Assembly: GCA_019752295.1 (NCBI GenBank)
Contig: JAIEMK010000091.1
Coordinates: forward strand, 1 to 39,108
Length of the DNA stretch: 39,108 nucleotides
DNA from: Chitinophagaceae bacterium
GTDB lineage: Bacteria > Bacteroidota > Bacteroidia > Chitinophagales > Chitinophagaceae
Direction: 5' to 3'
Shown: piece after piece, positions 8,665-16,831 of the stretch
How the letters are laid out: every line of letters starts with the position of its first letter
Position numbering within the stretch: position 1 is the first letter of the stretch
Made by a program: the position numbers and the translations under genes
The notes under the pieces: generated by a model
Told to the model about the DNA's origin: nothing
Seen by the model: the letters and a program-made list of their open reading frames with translations, nothing else
Databases searched by the model: none

Positions 8665-9027
8665 ATGAACACATCCAAAGCATTTGAAAAAGCAAAAAGC
8701 TGTTCTTCGCAGTTTATTTTAGCCATTAACGATACCCTAAACGTATTGATAGGCAAGTGGAAGTTGCCCATTATCGGTGTATTACTCTATGGAAAAAAAA
8801 GATTTAAAGAACTGGAAAGAGCCATTCCCGGTATCACCCCACGCATGTTATCAAAAGAACTAAAGGAGCTGGAACTAAACGGCATTGTAACACGTACTGT
8901 TTATGATACCATTCCAGTAACCGTAGAGTATGAATTAAGCAATTCGGGTAAATCGCTGCGTGAAGTTCTTGATATGATGATCCAGTGGGGTCTAAATCAC
9001 AGAAAACAGAATATGAGCAGGAAGTAA
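8665..9027 (+). CDS. HxlR-family winged-helix transcriptional regulator
   Basis: This 120-residue protein fits the HxlR family in length and sequence. Residues from about 24 read NDTLNVLIGKWKLPIIGVLLYGKKRFKEL, followed by IPGITPRMLSKELKELELNGIV, the recognition helix, and a wing ending in VEYELSNSGKSL. One cysteine lies near the N-terminus (KSCSSQ, Cys13); several HxlR members sense oxidants or quinones through an N-terminal cysteine, so this could be a redox switch, though the spacing to the HTH is longer than in YodB. The upstream TTG at 8626 lies in the operator palindrome, so the ATG at 8665 is used. It is divergent from doxX and probably controls it and itself. Confidence 0.9.
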   Translation: MNTSKAFEKAKSCSSQFILAINDTLNVLIGKWKLPIIGVLLYGKKRFKELERAIPGITPRMLSKELKELELNGIVTRTVYDTIPVTVEYELSNSGKSLREVLDMMIQWGLNHRKQNMSRK

Positions 9028-9107
9028 TTTACTAGTTGCCAACGTCTTTTGCTCACTTGTGTAATAATCTTATTAGCCTTCCAATTTAATGATTTCGTAT
9101 TTCCCGA

Positions 9108-10676
9108 TTATTGCGCAAGCCGGCTGCTCGCTTTTTTTTGCGCTTCCATAAATTTATTTCTAATAACCGTTTGCACGGGTATTCCCGAAATTTTACTCTC
9201 GAGCCAGGAAATAATATCCAGGTACATAAATGCGCGCGTTTCAAACCGATCGTGTTCCAGTTCTTTTAATTGAACTAATAATTTTTCGAACTCGGGTTTT
9301 AATTGTTTGGGCTTGAGCCTGAAACTATAGCGTATAAAAGCAAATACGGCAACTTCAACCGTACTCAGGTTTTCCATCTTCGACATAAATCGATATACAC
9401 TCTTTAACAGGTATTCAAGAATATCGTAATTGCCCAATTCGTAGTGCGCAATCAAATGCAGCAAACGTGCGTAGCACTGCAAATCGGTTCGCAGATCAAC
9501 CTTCCAATTAATAATCTTATTTAGATAGTCGATACTTCTGTCGAAATTACCACTGCCAAAAAACAAGGATGCCATCTTATAATAGAAAACCAATACCCGA
9601 TGCCTGTCGAGGTACAATTCATATTCTTTCAGCTTCTCCTCGATATAAGGAATATCGGCCAACCCTTCTTTAAAACTGCCTTCCAGAAAATGTTGATTCA
9701 GTTTTGAAATTTGCAGATAAACAAATACCTGTATCAGGTTATTTTGATTTTGCTGAACAATGGGCGTTCTGGAAAAGGCTTCGAAACACTGAATGGTTTC
9801 CTGAAATTTTTGATAGTTGCGTAAATCAAAATGCGCACCCATTAAATTGTGCATCCCCTTAATATAATGCGCCGTTTCGATATCAATCATTTTGGGTTCG
9901 CTATGAAATAAGTCCACCCACTTTTGGCAGTATCGATAATACATAATCAAATCCTGCGTAATAAATGCATACCAGCAATGGCATTGGTAGCGATAGAGTC
10001 GCTCATAAAAACCCTTTGCATTCTTTGATGCATCGATCACACTATTATTAAAAAACTGATTCAGCATTTCGGTGTCCTTACTATTTCTTGCCAAACCATT
10101 TTTAATATACCAGCTATATAATTGCAGCGACAAATTAGAAAGCGCACCAATCATGGCGAGTCGTTGATTGGTATCATCTACTTCTGCCGCCAAACGATCG
10201 GCCCGATCCTGCATACTTCTTGTAATATGCAGACCCTCGATTTTTTTCTCCAGAAAAAGTACTTGCAGCAAATAGGTAATCTGATTATTTGCCTTTGCCA
10301 GCTCTTTAATTTTTTCAAGAATTTTCAGGCTTTGGAGGTAGAGTCCCTTATTATACAATATCCGGGCAAAGTCGAGTTGTTCATGAATCTGTAAATCAAT
10401 ATTATTTTCCTGCTTCAGAAGTCGCAGGCTACTCAGTAGTTCGCGGTATAAATGGGCTTTTAAATTAGAGATCTGCTGTTTTTGAATGGATGGATTTTTC
10501 TTGAGCAGTAAATCCTCATCATACTCGCACATTTTCTCCATCGCGTCGAACAATTGGATGATTTTAAGGTCGCCAGAGCCGGAGTTTCGCTTCACAAAAA
10601 GCTTAAAATTCCGTTTTTCTGACCTTTCAAGGGATTGAATCAATAAAAACAAAGCATCAGTAGAACGGTTAGGCAT
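9108..10676 (-). CDS. Conserved-looking hypothetical protein, helical/TPR-like
   Basis: I do not recognise the family. The 522 residues have no signal peptide and no membrane segment. The composition is strongly alpha-helical, with repeated Leu/Tyr/Asn-rich stretches such as RILYNKGLYLQSLKILEKIKEL (about 110-130) and later SLFFGSGNFDRSIDYLNKIINW, which resemble degenerate tetratricopeptide repeats. The N-terminus (DALFLLIQSLERSEKRNFKLFVKR) has charged helices. A cytoplasmic scaffold or protein-interaction role is possible but is inference. The gene stands alone on the minus strand, divergent from leuA, with 213 bp between them. Codon use matches its neighbours. Confidence 0.75.
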   Translation of the reverse strand: MPNRSTDALFLLIQSLERSEKRNFKLFVKRNSGSGDLKIIQLFDAMEKMCEYDEDLLLKKNPSIQKQQISNLKAHLYRELLSSLRLLKQENNIDLQIHEQLDFARILYNKGLYLQSLKILEKIKELAKANNQITYLLQVLFLEKKIEGLHITRSMQDRADRLAAEVDDTNQRLAMIGALSNLSLQLYSWYIKNGLARNSKDTEMLNQFFNNSVIDASKNAKGFYERLYRYQCHCWYAFITQDLIMYYRYCQKWVDLFHSEPKMIDIETAHYIKGMHNLMGAHFDLRNYQKFQETIQCFEAFSRTPIVQQNQNNLIQVFVYLQISKLNQHFLEGSFKEGLADIPYIEEKLKEYELYLDRHRVLVFYYKMASLFFGSGNFDRSIDYLNKIINWKVDLRTDLQCYARLLHLIAHYELGNYDILEYLLKSVYRFMSKMENLSTVEVAVFAFIRYSFRLKPKQLKPEFEKLLVQLKELEHDRFETRAFMYLDIISWLESKISGIPVQTVIRNKFMEAQKKASSRLAQ

Positions 10677-10734
10677 CGTAATTTTTTTGAGCTAAAATGC
10701 AATATCAGTACGGCTTTTATCAAATATAATACAA

Positions 10735-10764
10735 TTTGACCACTGTAAAAACCACTCTAAATTG
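10735..10764 (+). promoter_or_regulatory. Possible leuA promoter
   Basis: TTTG at 10735-10738 is followed after 19 bp by TAAATTGA (10758-10765), which keeps TANNTT of the Bacteroidota -7 consensus but lacks the final TG. It would start a leader of roughly 120 nt that contains the hairpin at 10803-10856. The match is imperfect. Confidence 0.35.
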
Positions 10765-10802
10765 ATCGGGTTACTGAAATTCCTCGACTTACATTCGAGT
10801 AT

Positions 10803-10856
10803 GGCAGGCGAACAGTTTGTTATTAAAGGCAATCGATAACGAACAGGACGCCTGCC
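10803..10856 (+). ncRNA. Structured RNA element in the leuA 5' leader
   Basis: An outer 8-bp stem, GGCAGGCG (10803-10810) with CGCCTGCC (10849-10856), and an inner 9-bp stem, GTTTGTTAT (10815-10823) with ATAACGAAC (10836-10844, one G-U pair), are joined by a 4x4 internal loop and capped by a 12-nt loop. A smaller hairpin, CTCGA/TCGAG (10783-10799), precedes it. The element ends 33 nt before the leuA ATG and lacks a following T run, so it does not look like a terminator. It could control translation or stability of leuA mRNA. The pairing is read by eye; no known riboswitch class was recognised. Confidence 0.45.
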
Positions 10857-10889
10857 TCTTATCTCAATAGGTTCGAAAAATAGTTTTAC

Positions 10890-12056
10890 ATGAGCGAAAA
10901 AGTCTTCATATTCGATACCACACTGCGCGATGGCGAGCAGGTTCCCGGCTGTAAATTAAACACTACAGAGAAACTGGAATTGGCTTTAAAACTCGAGGCT
11001 TTGGGTGTTGATATTATTGAGGCGGGCTTTCCAGTATCGAGTCCGGGCGATTTTGAATCCGTTTCTCAAATTGCCAAAGCCATTAAAAATGCTACCGTTT
11101 GCGGACTGAGTAGAGCGGTTCAAAAAGATATCGAAGTGGCTGGTCAGGCTTTAAAACATGCCCGACGTTCTCGCATCCACACTGGGATCGGCACTTCCGA
11201 TTTCCATATTAAAAGCAAGTTCAATTCAAACAGAGAAGATATTTTAGAAAGAGCTGTTCAGTGTGTAAAATGGGCAAGAAACTTTACAGATGACGTTGAG
11301 TTTTATGCAGAAGACGCAGGAAGAACCGAAAACGAATATTTAGCGCGTGTAGTAGAAGCGGTGATCAGGGCCGGCGCTACCGTAGTAAATATTCCCGATA
11401 CCACCGGCTATTGCTTACCATACCAATACGGAGAGAAAATTGCCTATTTGATCAACAACGTAACCAATGTTGACAAAGCCATTCTTTCCTGCCATTGCCA
11501 CAACGATTTGGGGTTAGCCACCGCTAACTCCATTGCTGGCATTATTAGCGGGGCAAGGCAAATAGAATGTACCATTAATGGTTTAGGTGAAAGGGCCGGT
11601 AATACTTCGTTGGAAGAAGTAGTGATGATTATTCAATCGCATAAAGATTTGGGCTTTCATACAAATGTTAAAAGCAAACAGTTATATCCGTTAAGTCGCG
11701 AAGTTTCTGATATCATGCGTATGCCTGTTCAACCCAATAAAGCAATTGTAGGTGCAAATGCATTTTCTCATTCCTCCGGTATTCATCAGGATGGATTTTT
11801 GAAAGACGCACAAACTTACGAGATCATCAATCCTGAAGAAGTTGGAGCAGGAGAAAGTAAAATTGTTTTAACGGCACGCAGCGGCAGAAGTGCACTGGCG
11901 CATCGTTTTCAAAAGATCGGATATCAGTATTCACGCAATGATATTGATTATCTGTACGAAAAATTTTTACAGGTCGCCGATAAAAAGAAAGAAGTGCAGG
12001 AAGGCGACTTGCACGAGCTGGCAAGGGCTTATAGCCCCGAGTTGGCCACTAATTAG
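10890..12056 (+). CDS. leuA: 2-isopropylmalate synthase, short form without regulatory domain
   Basis: LeuA condenses acetyl-CoA with 2-oxoisovalerate, the first step of leucine synthesis. The N-terminal [16 protein letters not shown] holds the metal and active-site residues of the HMGL-like TIM barrel. [13 protein letters not shown] supplies the metal-binding histidines, and [18 protein letters not shown] and [17 protein letters not shown] are specific to isopropylmalate synthases. At 388 residues it ends shortly after the linker subdomain and lacks the C-terminal LeuA_dimer domain of ~500-residue enzymes, through which leucine inhibits. Homocitrate or citramalate synthase are alternatives, but linkage to ilv genes favours LeuA. 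An intrinsic terminator follows, so it is its own transcription unit. Confidence 0.88.
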   Translation: MSEKVFIFDTTLRDGEQVPGCKLNTTEKLELALKLEALGVDIIEAGFPVSSPGDFESVSQIAKAIKNATVCGLSRAVQKDIEVAGQALKHARRSRIHTGIGTSDFHIKSKFNSNREDILERAVQCVKWARNFTDDVEFYAEDAGRTENEYLARVVEAVIRAGATVVNIPDTTGYCLPYQYGEKIAYLINNVTNVDKAILSCHCHNDLGLATANSIAGIISGARQIECTINGLGERAGNTSLEEVVMIIQSHKDLGFHTNVKSKQLYPLSREVSDIMRMPVQPNKAIVGANAFSHSSGIHQDGFLKDAQTYEIINPEEVGAGESKIVLTARSGRSALAHRFQKIGYQYSRNDIDYLYEKFLQVADKKKEVQEGDLHELARAYSPELATN

Positions 12057-12089
12057 GGTTTTCTCATAAAGTATAGTTTTAGTTTTTAC

Positions 12090-12116
12090 GCGTGGCGCTT
12101 CTGCGCCGCGCTTTTT
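12090..12116 (+). terminator. Intrinsic terminator of leuA
   Basis: GCGTGGCGC (12090-12098) pairs with GCGCCGCGC (12103-12111), 9 bp with one G-U, closing a TTCT loop, directly followed by five T residues (12112-12116). It separates leuA from the ilv operon, which has its own promoter. Confidence 0.88.
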
Positions 12117-12181
12117 AAATCAATCCCAACCTTGAAATTCTCAGGAATTAATATTTAAGGTTTTAATTAATAGCAGAGTTC

Positions 12182-12213
12182 TTTGTTTATTTCGGATGAC
12201 AGTACTAAATTTG
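12182..12213 (+). promoter_or_regulatory. Promoter of the ilv operon
   Basis: TTTG (12182-12185), a 20-bp spacer and TAAATTTG (12206-12213) match the Bacteroidota housekeeping consensus exactly. Transcription would begin near 12218-12222, 8-12 nt before the leader-peptide ATG at 12230. The fit of promoter, leader ORF and terminator in 210 bp is strong support for an attenuator. Confidence 0.8.
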
Positions 12214-12229
12214 TTGCAACAACGCCCTT

Positions 12230-12331
12230 ATGTTAGCGAAGAAATTATATAATGTCATTACCATCAACACAGTCATAGTGATTGTGGTGGTCATTATTAT
12301 TCCTGCTCTGAACAGAGGTTGCGCAATTTGA
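12230..12331 (+). CDS. ilv operon leader peptide (putative attenuator peptide)
   Basis: A 33-codon ORF begins about 10 nt after the predicted transcription start. Residues 9-24 read VITINTVIVIVVVIII: seven Ile, six Val, two Thr and one Asn. These are the end products of the operon downstream, and the codons are mixed (ATT, ATC, ATA; GTC, GTG), so the run is not a simple DNA repeat. A strong intrinsic terminator starts 25 nt after the stop. By analogy with enterobacterial ilv leaders, ribosome stalling on Ile or Val codons when charged tRNA is scarce would prevent termination. The antiterminator pairing could not be resolved by eye. It is too short for ordinary gene callers. Confidence 0.82.
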   Translation: MLAKKLYNVITINTVIVIVVVIIIPALNRGCAI

Positions 12332-12355
12332 TAGTTCGTTTTAAAACTAAATATA

Positions 12356-12391
12356 AAAGCCCCGCCTCCAAAAAGGCGGGGCTTTGTTTTT
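12356..12391 (+). terminator. Attenuator terminator before ilvE
   Basis: AAAGCCCCGCC (12356-12366) pairs perfectly with GGCGGGGCTTT (12375-12385) around an 8-nt loop, followed by GTTTTT (12386-12391). It lies between the leader peptide and ilvE, downstream of the ilv promoter and after leuA has already been terminated at 12116. An efficient terminator in front of a biosynthetic operon is expected only if it is conditional. Confidence 0.9.
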
Positions 12392-12426
12392 AACATCCGA
12401 AAATATTTAAAGAACAAAATAGCGTT

Positions 12427-13305
12427 ATGGCAAATTATTACAACGAAAAAACGATTATCTATCTTGATGGCGGTTTTGTAAAAGCTGCTGAAGCAAAAAT
12501 TGATTTATATAGCCAGTCGATGCACTATGGCTATTCCGTATTCGAAGGCATTCGTTCTTATCAAGCAAAAGATGGCAGCACACAAATCTTTAAAGCTGTT
12601 GAGCACTACGAGCGTCTCAAACATTCTGCACAATCCCTGAAAATTCCTTATCAATACGAAGTGGATGAATTAATTAACGCCACTTATGAAGTATTGAAAC
12701 AAAATAATTTACAGAACGCATATATCCGCCCACTGGTTTACGGACCGGCTAATATGTCGTTCAACCCACATCCCGAAGCACACCTTACTATTCAAGCATG
12801 GGAAATGTCGGCATTTCTCGGTGACAAATTATTGAGGATCATGACTTCCTCTTTTCAGCGTCCCAATCCCAAAGGTTTTAAAATCACTGCAAAGGCGGGG
12901 GGACACTATGTGAATTCGATTTTGGCTAGTTACGAAGCAAAAGAAAACGGATACGATGAAGCGTTGTTAACCGATATGAACGGCTATGTTGCTGAAGGCC
13001 CCGGTGCCAATATGTTCTTCGAAAAAAATGGAAAACTTTTTACCCCGGCACTTGGAAATATTTTGCCCGGTATTACAAGAGCAACTGTTTTAGAAATCTG
13101 TTCACGCTTAGGCATTGAAGTGGAAGAGAAATTTTTTACTAAAGAAGAAGTGTATGGCGCCGATGCAGCATTCTTCTGTGGTACAGCAGCCGAAGTGATT
13201 GGTTGGGAAAGTTTGGATGGAGTTCTTTTTAAAAAGGATTGGAACGAAACATCAGCTAAAAAAGTTCAGGATGCGTATAAGGCACTGATCATTGCAGCAA
13301 ATTAA
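12427..13305 (+). CDS. ilvE: Branched-chain amino acid aminotransferase
   Basis: IlvE transfers the amino group from glutamate to the 2-oxo acids in the last step of valine, isoleucine and leucine synthesis. The 292-residue class IV aminotransferase shows SMHYGYSVFEGIRSY, the PLP lysine in ITAKAGGHYVNS (Lys156), AEGPGANMFFEKNGKLFTP, and NILPGITRATVLEI. Length is close to E. coli IlvE (about 309). It is the first structural gene after the attenuator, 36 bp beyond the terminator T run. The GAxxGHY/NS pattern and operon context favour IlvE over D-amino-acid or aminodeoxychorismate enzymes of the same fold. Confidence 0.95.
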   Translation: MANYYNEKTIIYLDGGFVKAAEAKIDLYSQSMHYGYSVFEGIRSYQAKDGSTQIFKAVEHYERLKHSAQSLKIPYQYEVDELINATYEVLKQNNLQNAYIRPLVYGPANMSFNPHPEAHLTIQAWEMSAFLGDKLLRIMTSSFQRPNPKGFKITAKAGGHYVNSILASYEAKENGYDEALLTDMNGYVAEGPGANMFFEKNGKLFTPALGNILPGITRATVLEICSRLGIEVEEKFFTKEEVYGADAAFFCGTAAEVIGWESLDGVLFKKDWNETSAKKVQDAYKALIIAAN

Positions 13306-13341
13306 AAACATTTATAAAATGCCTTCGGGCAACAGGATACC

Positions 13342-15021
13342 ATGGAACTAAATAAGTACAGTAAGACGATTACACTGGATAGCACACAACCCGCAGCACA
13401 AGCCATGTTCTACGGAATTGGTTTAACAGATGACGATCTTAAAAAAGCACAGGTGGGTGTTGTAAGTATGGGTTATGACGGCAATACCTGCAATATGCAC
13501 CTCAACGATCTTGCTAAAAAAGTAAAAGCCGGCATTTGGGAAAATAATTTGGTGGGTTTAATTTTTAATACCATCGGCGTGAGTGATGGTATGAGCAATG
13601 GTACCGACGGTATGCGTTACTCATTGGTGAGCAGAGATATTATTGCAGACTCCATCGAAGCAGTTTGCGGCGCGCAATATTATGATGCATTGATTGCCAT
13701 TCCGGGTTGCGATAAAAATATGCCCGGATCATTAATTGCAATGGGTAGATTAAATCGCCCGGCAATTATGGTTTATGGTGGAACCATCGCACCGGGTCAT
13801 TATAAAGGTCAGGACCTGAATATTGTTTCGGCTTTTGAAGCACTCGGACAAAAAATTGCTGGCAACCTGAGTGAAGCAGATTTTAAAGGCATCGTTCAAC
13901 ACGCTTGCCCCGGTGCAGGCGCATGTGGCGGAATGTACACAGCAAATACCATGGCAAGTGCCATTGAAGCATTGGGTATGAGTTTGCCCTTTTCTTCTTC
14001 CAATCCTGCATTGAGCGATGAGAAGCAAAAAGAATGTGAAGACGCCGGTAAAGCCATTAAACTTTTACTCGAAAAAGATATCAAGCCAAGAGATATCATG
14101 ACACGCAAAGCATTCGAAAATGCTATCACCGTGATTATGATTCTGGGTGGTTCTACCAACGCGGTATTGCACATGATTGCTATGGCAAAAAGTGTGGATG
14201 TATCATTAACACAAGATGATATTCAGGCAATCAGCGATAAAACTCCTGTACTGGCAGATTTTAAACCAAGTGGTAAATATTTAATGCAAGACCTGCACCA
14301 ATATGGTGGTGTGCCTGCAGTAATGAAATATTTATTGAAGAATGGATTCTTGCACGGAGATTGTTTAACCGTTACCGGAAAAACCATTGCTGAAAATTTA
14401 GCCGATATGCCGGATCTTGATTTTGATCAGCAAAAAATTATCATGCCACTTGAAACTCCTTTAAAAGCTACAGGGCATTTACAAATTCTTTATGGCAACC
14501 TTGCAGAAAAAGGTTCTGTTGCAAAAATCAGCGGCAAGGAAGGAGAAAAATTTGTTGGACCTGCACGCGTTTTTGATGGCGAACAGGAATTGATAAAAGG
14601 TATCAACAGCGGAAAAATTAAACATGGTGATGTAGTAGTAATCAAACACGTTGGCCCGAAAGGCGCACCGGGCATGCCCGAAATGCTGAAACCAACTTCG
14701 GCAATCATTGGTGCTGGCTTAGGTAAATCAGTTGCATTAATTACCGATGGAAGATTTAGTGGTGGTACCCACGGGTTTGTTGTGGGGCATATTACTCCCG
14801 AAGCTTTTGTGGGAGGATTGATTGGATTGGTAGAAGATGATGATATCATTGAATTGGATGCCGTAAACAATACGATACATCTTCGAGTCAGTGATGAAAT
14901 CATCGCTCAGCGCAGAGCTAATTGGAAACAACCTGCATTAAAAGCAACAAAAGGTTTGTTATTCAAATATGCGCTATCTGTAAAAGACGCTTCAGAAGGT
15001 TGTGTAACCGACGAAGCTTAA
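13342..15021 (+). CDS. ilvD: Dihydroxy-acid dehydratase
   Basis: IlvD dehydrates 2,3-dihydroxy-isovalerate and -3-methylvalerate to the 2-oxo acids, using an iron-sulfur cluster. Cluster cysteines are visible in [11 protein letters not shown] (about residue 49), [10 protein letters not shown] (about 122) and [17 protein letters not shown] (about 195). [24 protein letters not shown] and [21 protein letters not shown] are further family signatures. The 559-residue length is typical. It follows ilvE by 36 bp; that gap contains a short hairpin with a TTCG loop (13320-13331). As an Fe-S enzyme it is expected to be oxygen-sensitive, a family property not visible here. Confidence 0.97.
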   Translation: MELNKYSKTITLDSTQPAAQAMFYGIGLTDDDLKKAQVGVVSMGYDGNTCNMHLNDLAKKVKAGIWENNLVGLIFNTIGVSDGMSNGTDGMRYSLVSRDIIADSIEAVCGAQYYDALIAIPGCDKNMPGSLIAMGRLNRPAIMVYGGTIAPGHYKGQDLNIVSAFEALGQKIAGNLSEADFKGIVQHACPGAGACGGMYTANTMASAIEALGMSLPFSSSNPALSDEKQKECEDAGKAIKLLLEKDIKPRDIMTRKAFENAITVIMILGGSTNAVLHMIAMAKSVDVSLTQDDIQAISDKTPVLADFKPSGKYLMQDLHQYGGVPAVMKYLLKNGFLHGDCLTVTGKTIAENLADMPDLDFDQQKIIMPLETPLKATGHLQILYGNLAEKGSVAKISGKEGEKFVGPARVFDGEQELIKGINSGKIKHGDVVVIKHVGPKGAPGMPEMLKPTSAIIGAGLGKSVALITDGRFSGGTHGFVVGHITPEAFVGGLIGLVEDDDIIELDAVNNTIHLRVSDEIIAQRRANWKQPALKATKGLLFKYALSVKDASEGCVTDEA

Positions 15022-15054
15022 CATCATTCAGTTCAACACTTTAATTTTTTACTG

Positions 15055-16791
15055 ATGGAAACTTTAGAAGCTTTAAAAGAAACTGCAGCAACAAAAAAAA
15101 CGCAAACCATCAACGGCTCACAAGCCGTATTGGAAGCATTTGTAGCTGAAGGAGTAGATACTATTTTTGGATATCCCGGTGGTGCAATCATGCCGATTTA
15201 TGATGCCTTGTATGATTATCACGATAAACTAAAACATATTCTTGTTCGTCACGAGCAGGGCGGCATACACGCGGGTCAGGGTTATGCCCGCGCTTCCGGA
15301 AAAGTAGGGGTTGTATTCGGCACCAGTGGACCCGGTGCAACTAATCTGGTTACCGGTTTGGCTGATGCCATGATCGACAGCACCCCTTTGGTTTGCATCA
15401 CAGGTCAGGTATTTGCACACTTATTAGGAACCGATGCTTTTCAGGAAATCGATGTTATCAATATCACAACTCCCGTTACCAAATGGAATTATCAGGTAAC
15501 CGATGCAACAGAAATTCCTGCTGTACTGGCGAAAGCTTTCTATATCGCTAAAACCGGCAGGCCTGGTCCTGTGTTGATCGATATCACCAAGAATGCGCAA
15601 TTGCAACAATTCGAATACGAAGGATACACAGCTTGTACGCATATCAGATCTTATCGCCCCAAACCAATTGTTCGTAAAGAATTTGTAGCAGAAGCAGCAG
15701 CACTAATTAATGCAGCGGAAAAGCCTTTTGTGATTTTTGGTCAAGGTGTTATTCTGGGAAAAGCAGAAAAAGAATTCAAAGCCTTTATCGAAAAAGCAGG
15801 TATCCCGGCAGCATGGACCGTAATGGGTTTGAGCGCTTTGGAATCTGACCATGCACTGAATGTGGGTATGCTTGGTATGCATGGCAACTACGGTCCCAAC
15901 GTGCTTACCAACGAATGCGATGTGTTGATTGCAATCGGTATGCGATTCGATGATCGTGTTACAGGAAGGCTCGATAAATATGCCAAGCAAGCAAAAGTAA
16001 TTCACCTCGATATCGATCCTTCAGAAATTGATAAAAACGTAAAGACAACTGTAGGTGTTTGGGGTGATTGTAAAGAAACACTTCCTTTGTTAACCAAGCT
16101 GGTGGATGCAAAAGCACACACAGCATGGGTAAACAAGTTCAAAGAATACATGGACGAAGAAGTGAAAGAAGTAATTCATGCAGAACTGAATCCTGTTGGC
16201 GAAATACTAACCATGGGTGAAGTAATTCGTAACCTGAATGAATTAACCGGTGGCGATTCTATTATTGTTACGGATGTTGGTCAACACCAAATGGTAGCTT
16301 GCAGATATGCTAAGTTCAACAAATCGAAAAGTAATATCACTTCAGGTGGCTTAGGAACCATGGGCTTTGGTTTACCCGCAGCAATCGGTGCAAAATTCGG
16401 TGCTCCCGATCGTCAGGTAATTACCATCATCGGTGATGGTGGTTTTCAAATGACGCTACAGGAATTAGGAACCATTATGCAAAATGAAGTGGATGTTAAA
16501 ATCCTCATCCTGAATAATCAGTTCTTAGGAATGGTACGTCAGTGGCAGCAACTCTTTATGGACAGGCGTTATTCGTTTGTTGATATTGCCAGTCCAGATT
16601 ATGTAACGCTTGCAAAAGCATACCGCATCGATGGACAGCGCGTAACTAAACGTGAAGATTTACACGATGCTTTATCAACTATGTTGCATCATAAGGGTTC
16701 TTATTTATTGGAAGTGATGGTGGGCAAAGAAAACAATGTGTTCCCAATGGTACCACAGGGTTGCAGTGTAAGTGAAATCAGATTAAAATAA
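15055..16791 (+). CDS. ilvB: Acetolactate synthase, large (catalytic) subunit
   Basis: This 578-residue ThDP enzyme condenses pyruvate with pyruvate or 2-oxobutyrate, the committed step to valine/leucine and isoleucine. IFGYPGGAIMPIYDALYD and the catalytic glutamate in VRHEQGGIHAGQGYARASG (about residue 66) form the N-terminal PYR domain. IGDGGFQMTLQELGTI (from about 460) with the downstream ILNNQFLGMVRQWQ is the ThDP/Mg motif. The MRFDDRVTG segment of the FAD domain is present. About 15 residues precede the conserved start and are rich in Thr, Lys and Ala. The small subunit is encoded 40 bp downstream, showing that this is the biosynthetic AHAS rather than a catabolic ALS. Confidence 0.97.
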   Translation: METLEALKETAATKKTQTINGSQAVLEAFVAEGVDTIFGYPGGAIMPIYDALYDYHDKLKHILVRHEQGGIHAGQGYARASGKVGVVFGTSGPGATNLVTGLADAMIDSTPLVCITGQVFAHLLGTDAFQEIDVINITTPVTKWNYQVTDATEIPAVLAKAFYIAKTGRPGPVLIDITKNAQLQQFEYEGYTACTHIRSYRPKPIVRKEFVAEAAALINAAEKPFVIFGQGVILGKAEKEFKAFIEKAGIPAAWTVMGLSALESDHALNVGMLGMHGNYGPNVLTNECDVLIAIGMRFDDRVTGRLDKYAKQAKVIHLDIDPSEIDKNVKTTVGVWGDCKETLPLLTKLVDAKAHTAWVNKFKEYMDEEVKEVIHAELNPVGEILTMGEVIRNLNELTGGDSIIVTDVGQHQMVACRYAKFNKSKSNITSGGLGTMGFGLPAAIGAKFGAPDRQVITIIGDGGFQMTLQELGTIMQNEVDVKILILNNQFLGMVRQWQQLFMDRRYSFVDIASPDYVTLAKAYRIDGQRVTKREDLHDALSTMLHHKGSYLLEVMVGKENNVFPMVPQGCSVSEIRLK

Positions 16792-16831
16792 ATAAGATTC
16801 AATCATTATTAAATACCCTCCGGGGTTGGCC

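Noticed and set aside
12205..12417. Minus-strand 70-codon ORF over the ilv leader
   Set aside because: It is the reverse strand of the attenuator terminator and the leader peptide; its coding potential is explained by the GC stem and the repeated Ile/Val codons.
13320..13331. Hairpin between ilvE and ilvD as a terminator
   Set aside because: The stem is only 4 bp and no T run follows; ilvD is clearly in the same operon.
14490..14903. Minus-strand 137-codon ORF
   Set aside because: It is antisense to ilvD with Pro/Ser/Thr-rich shadow composition; the sense frame has strong DHAD motifs.
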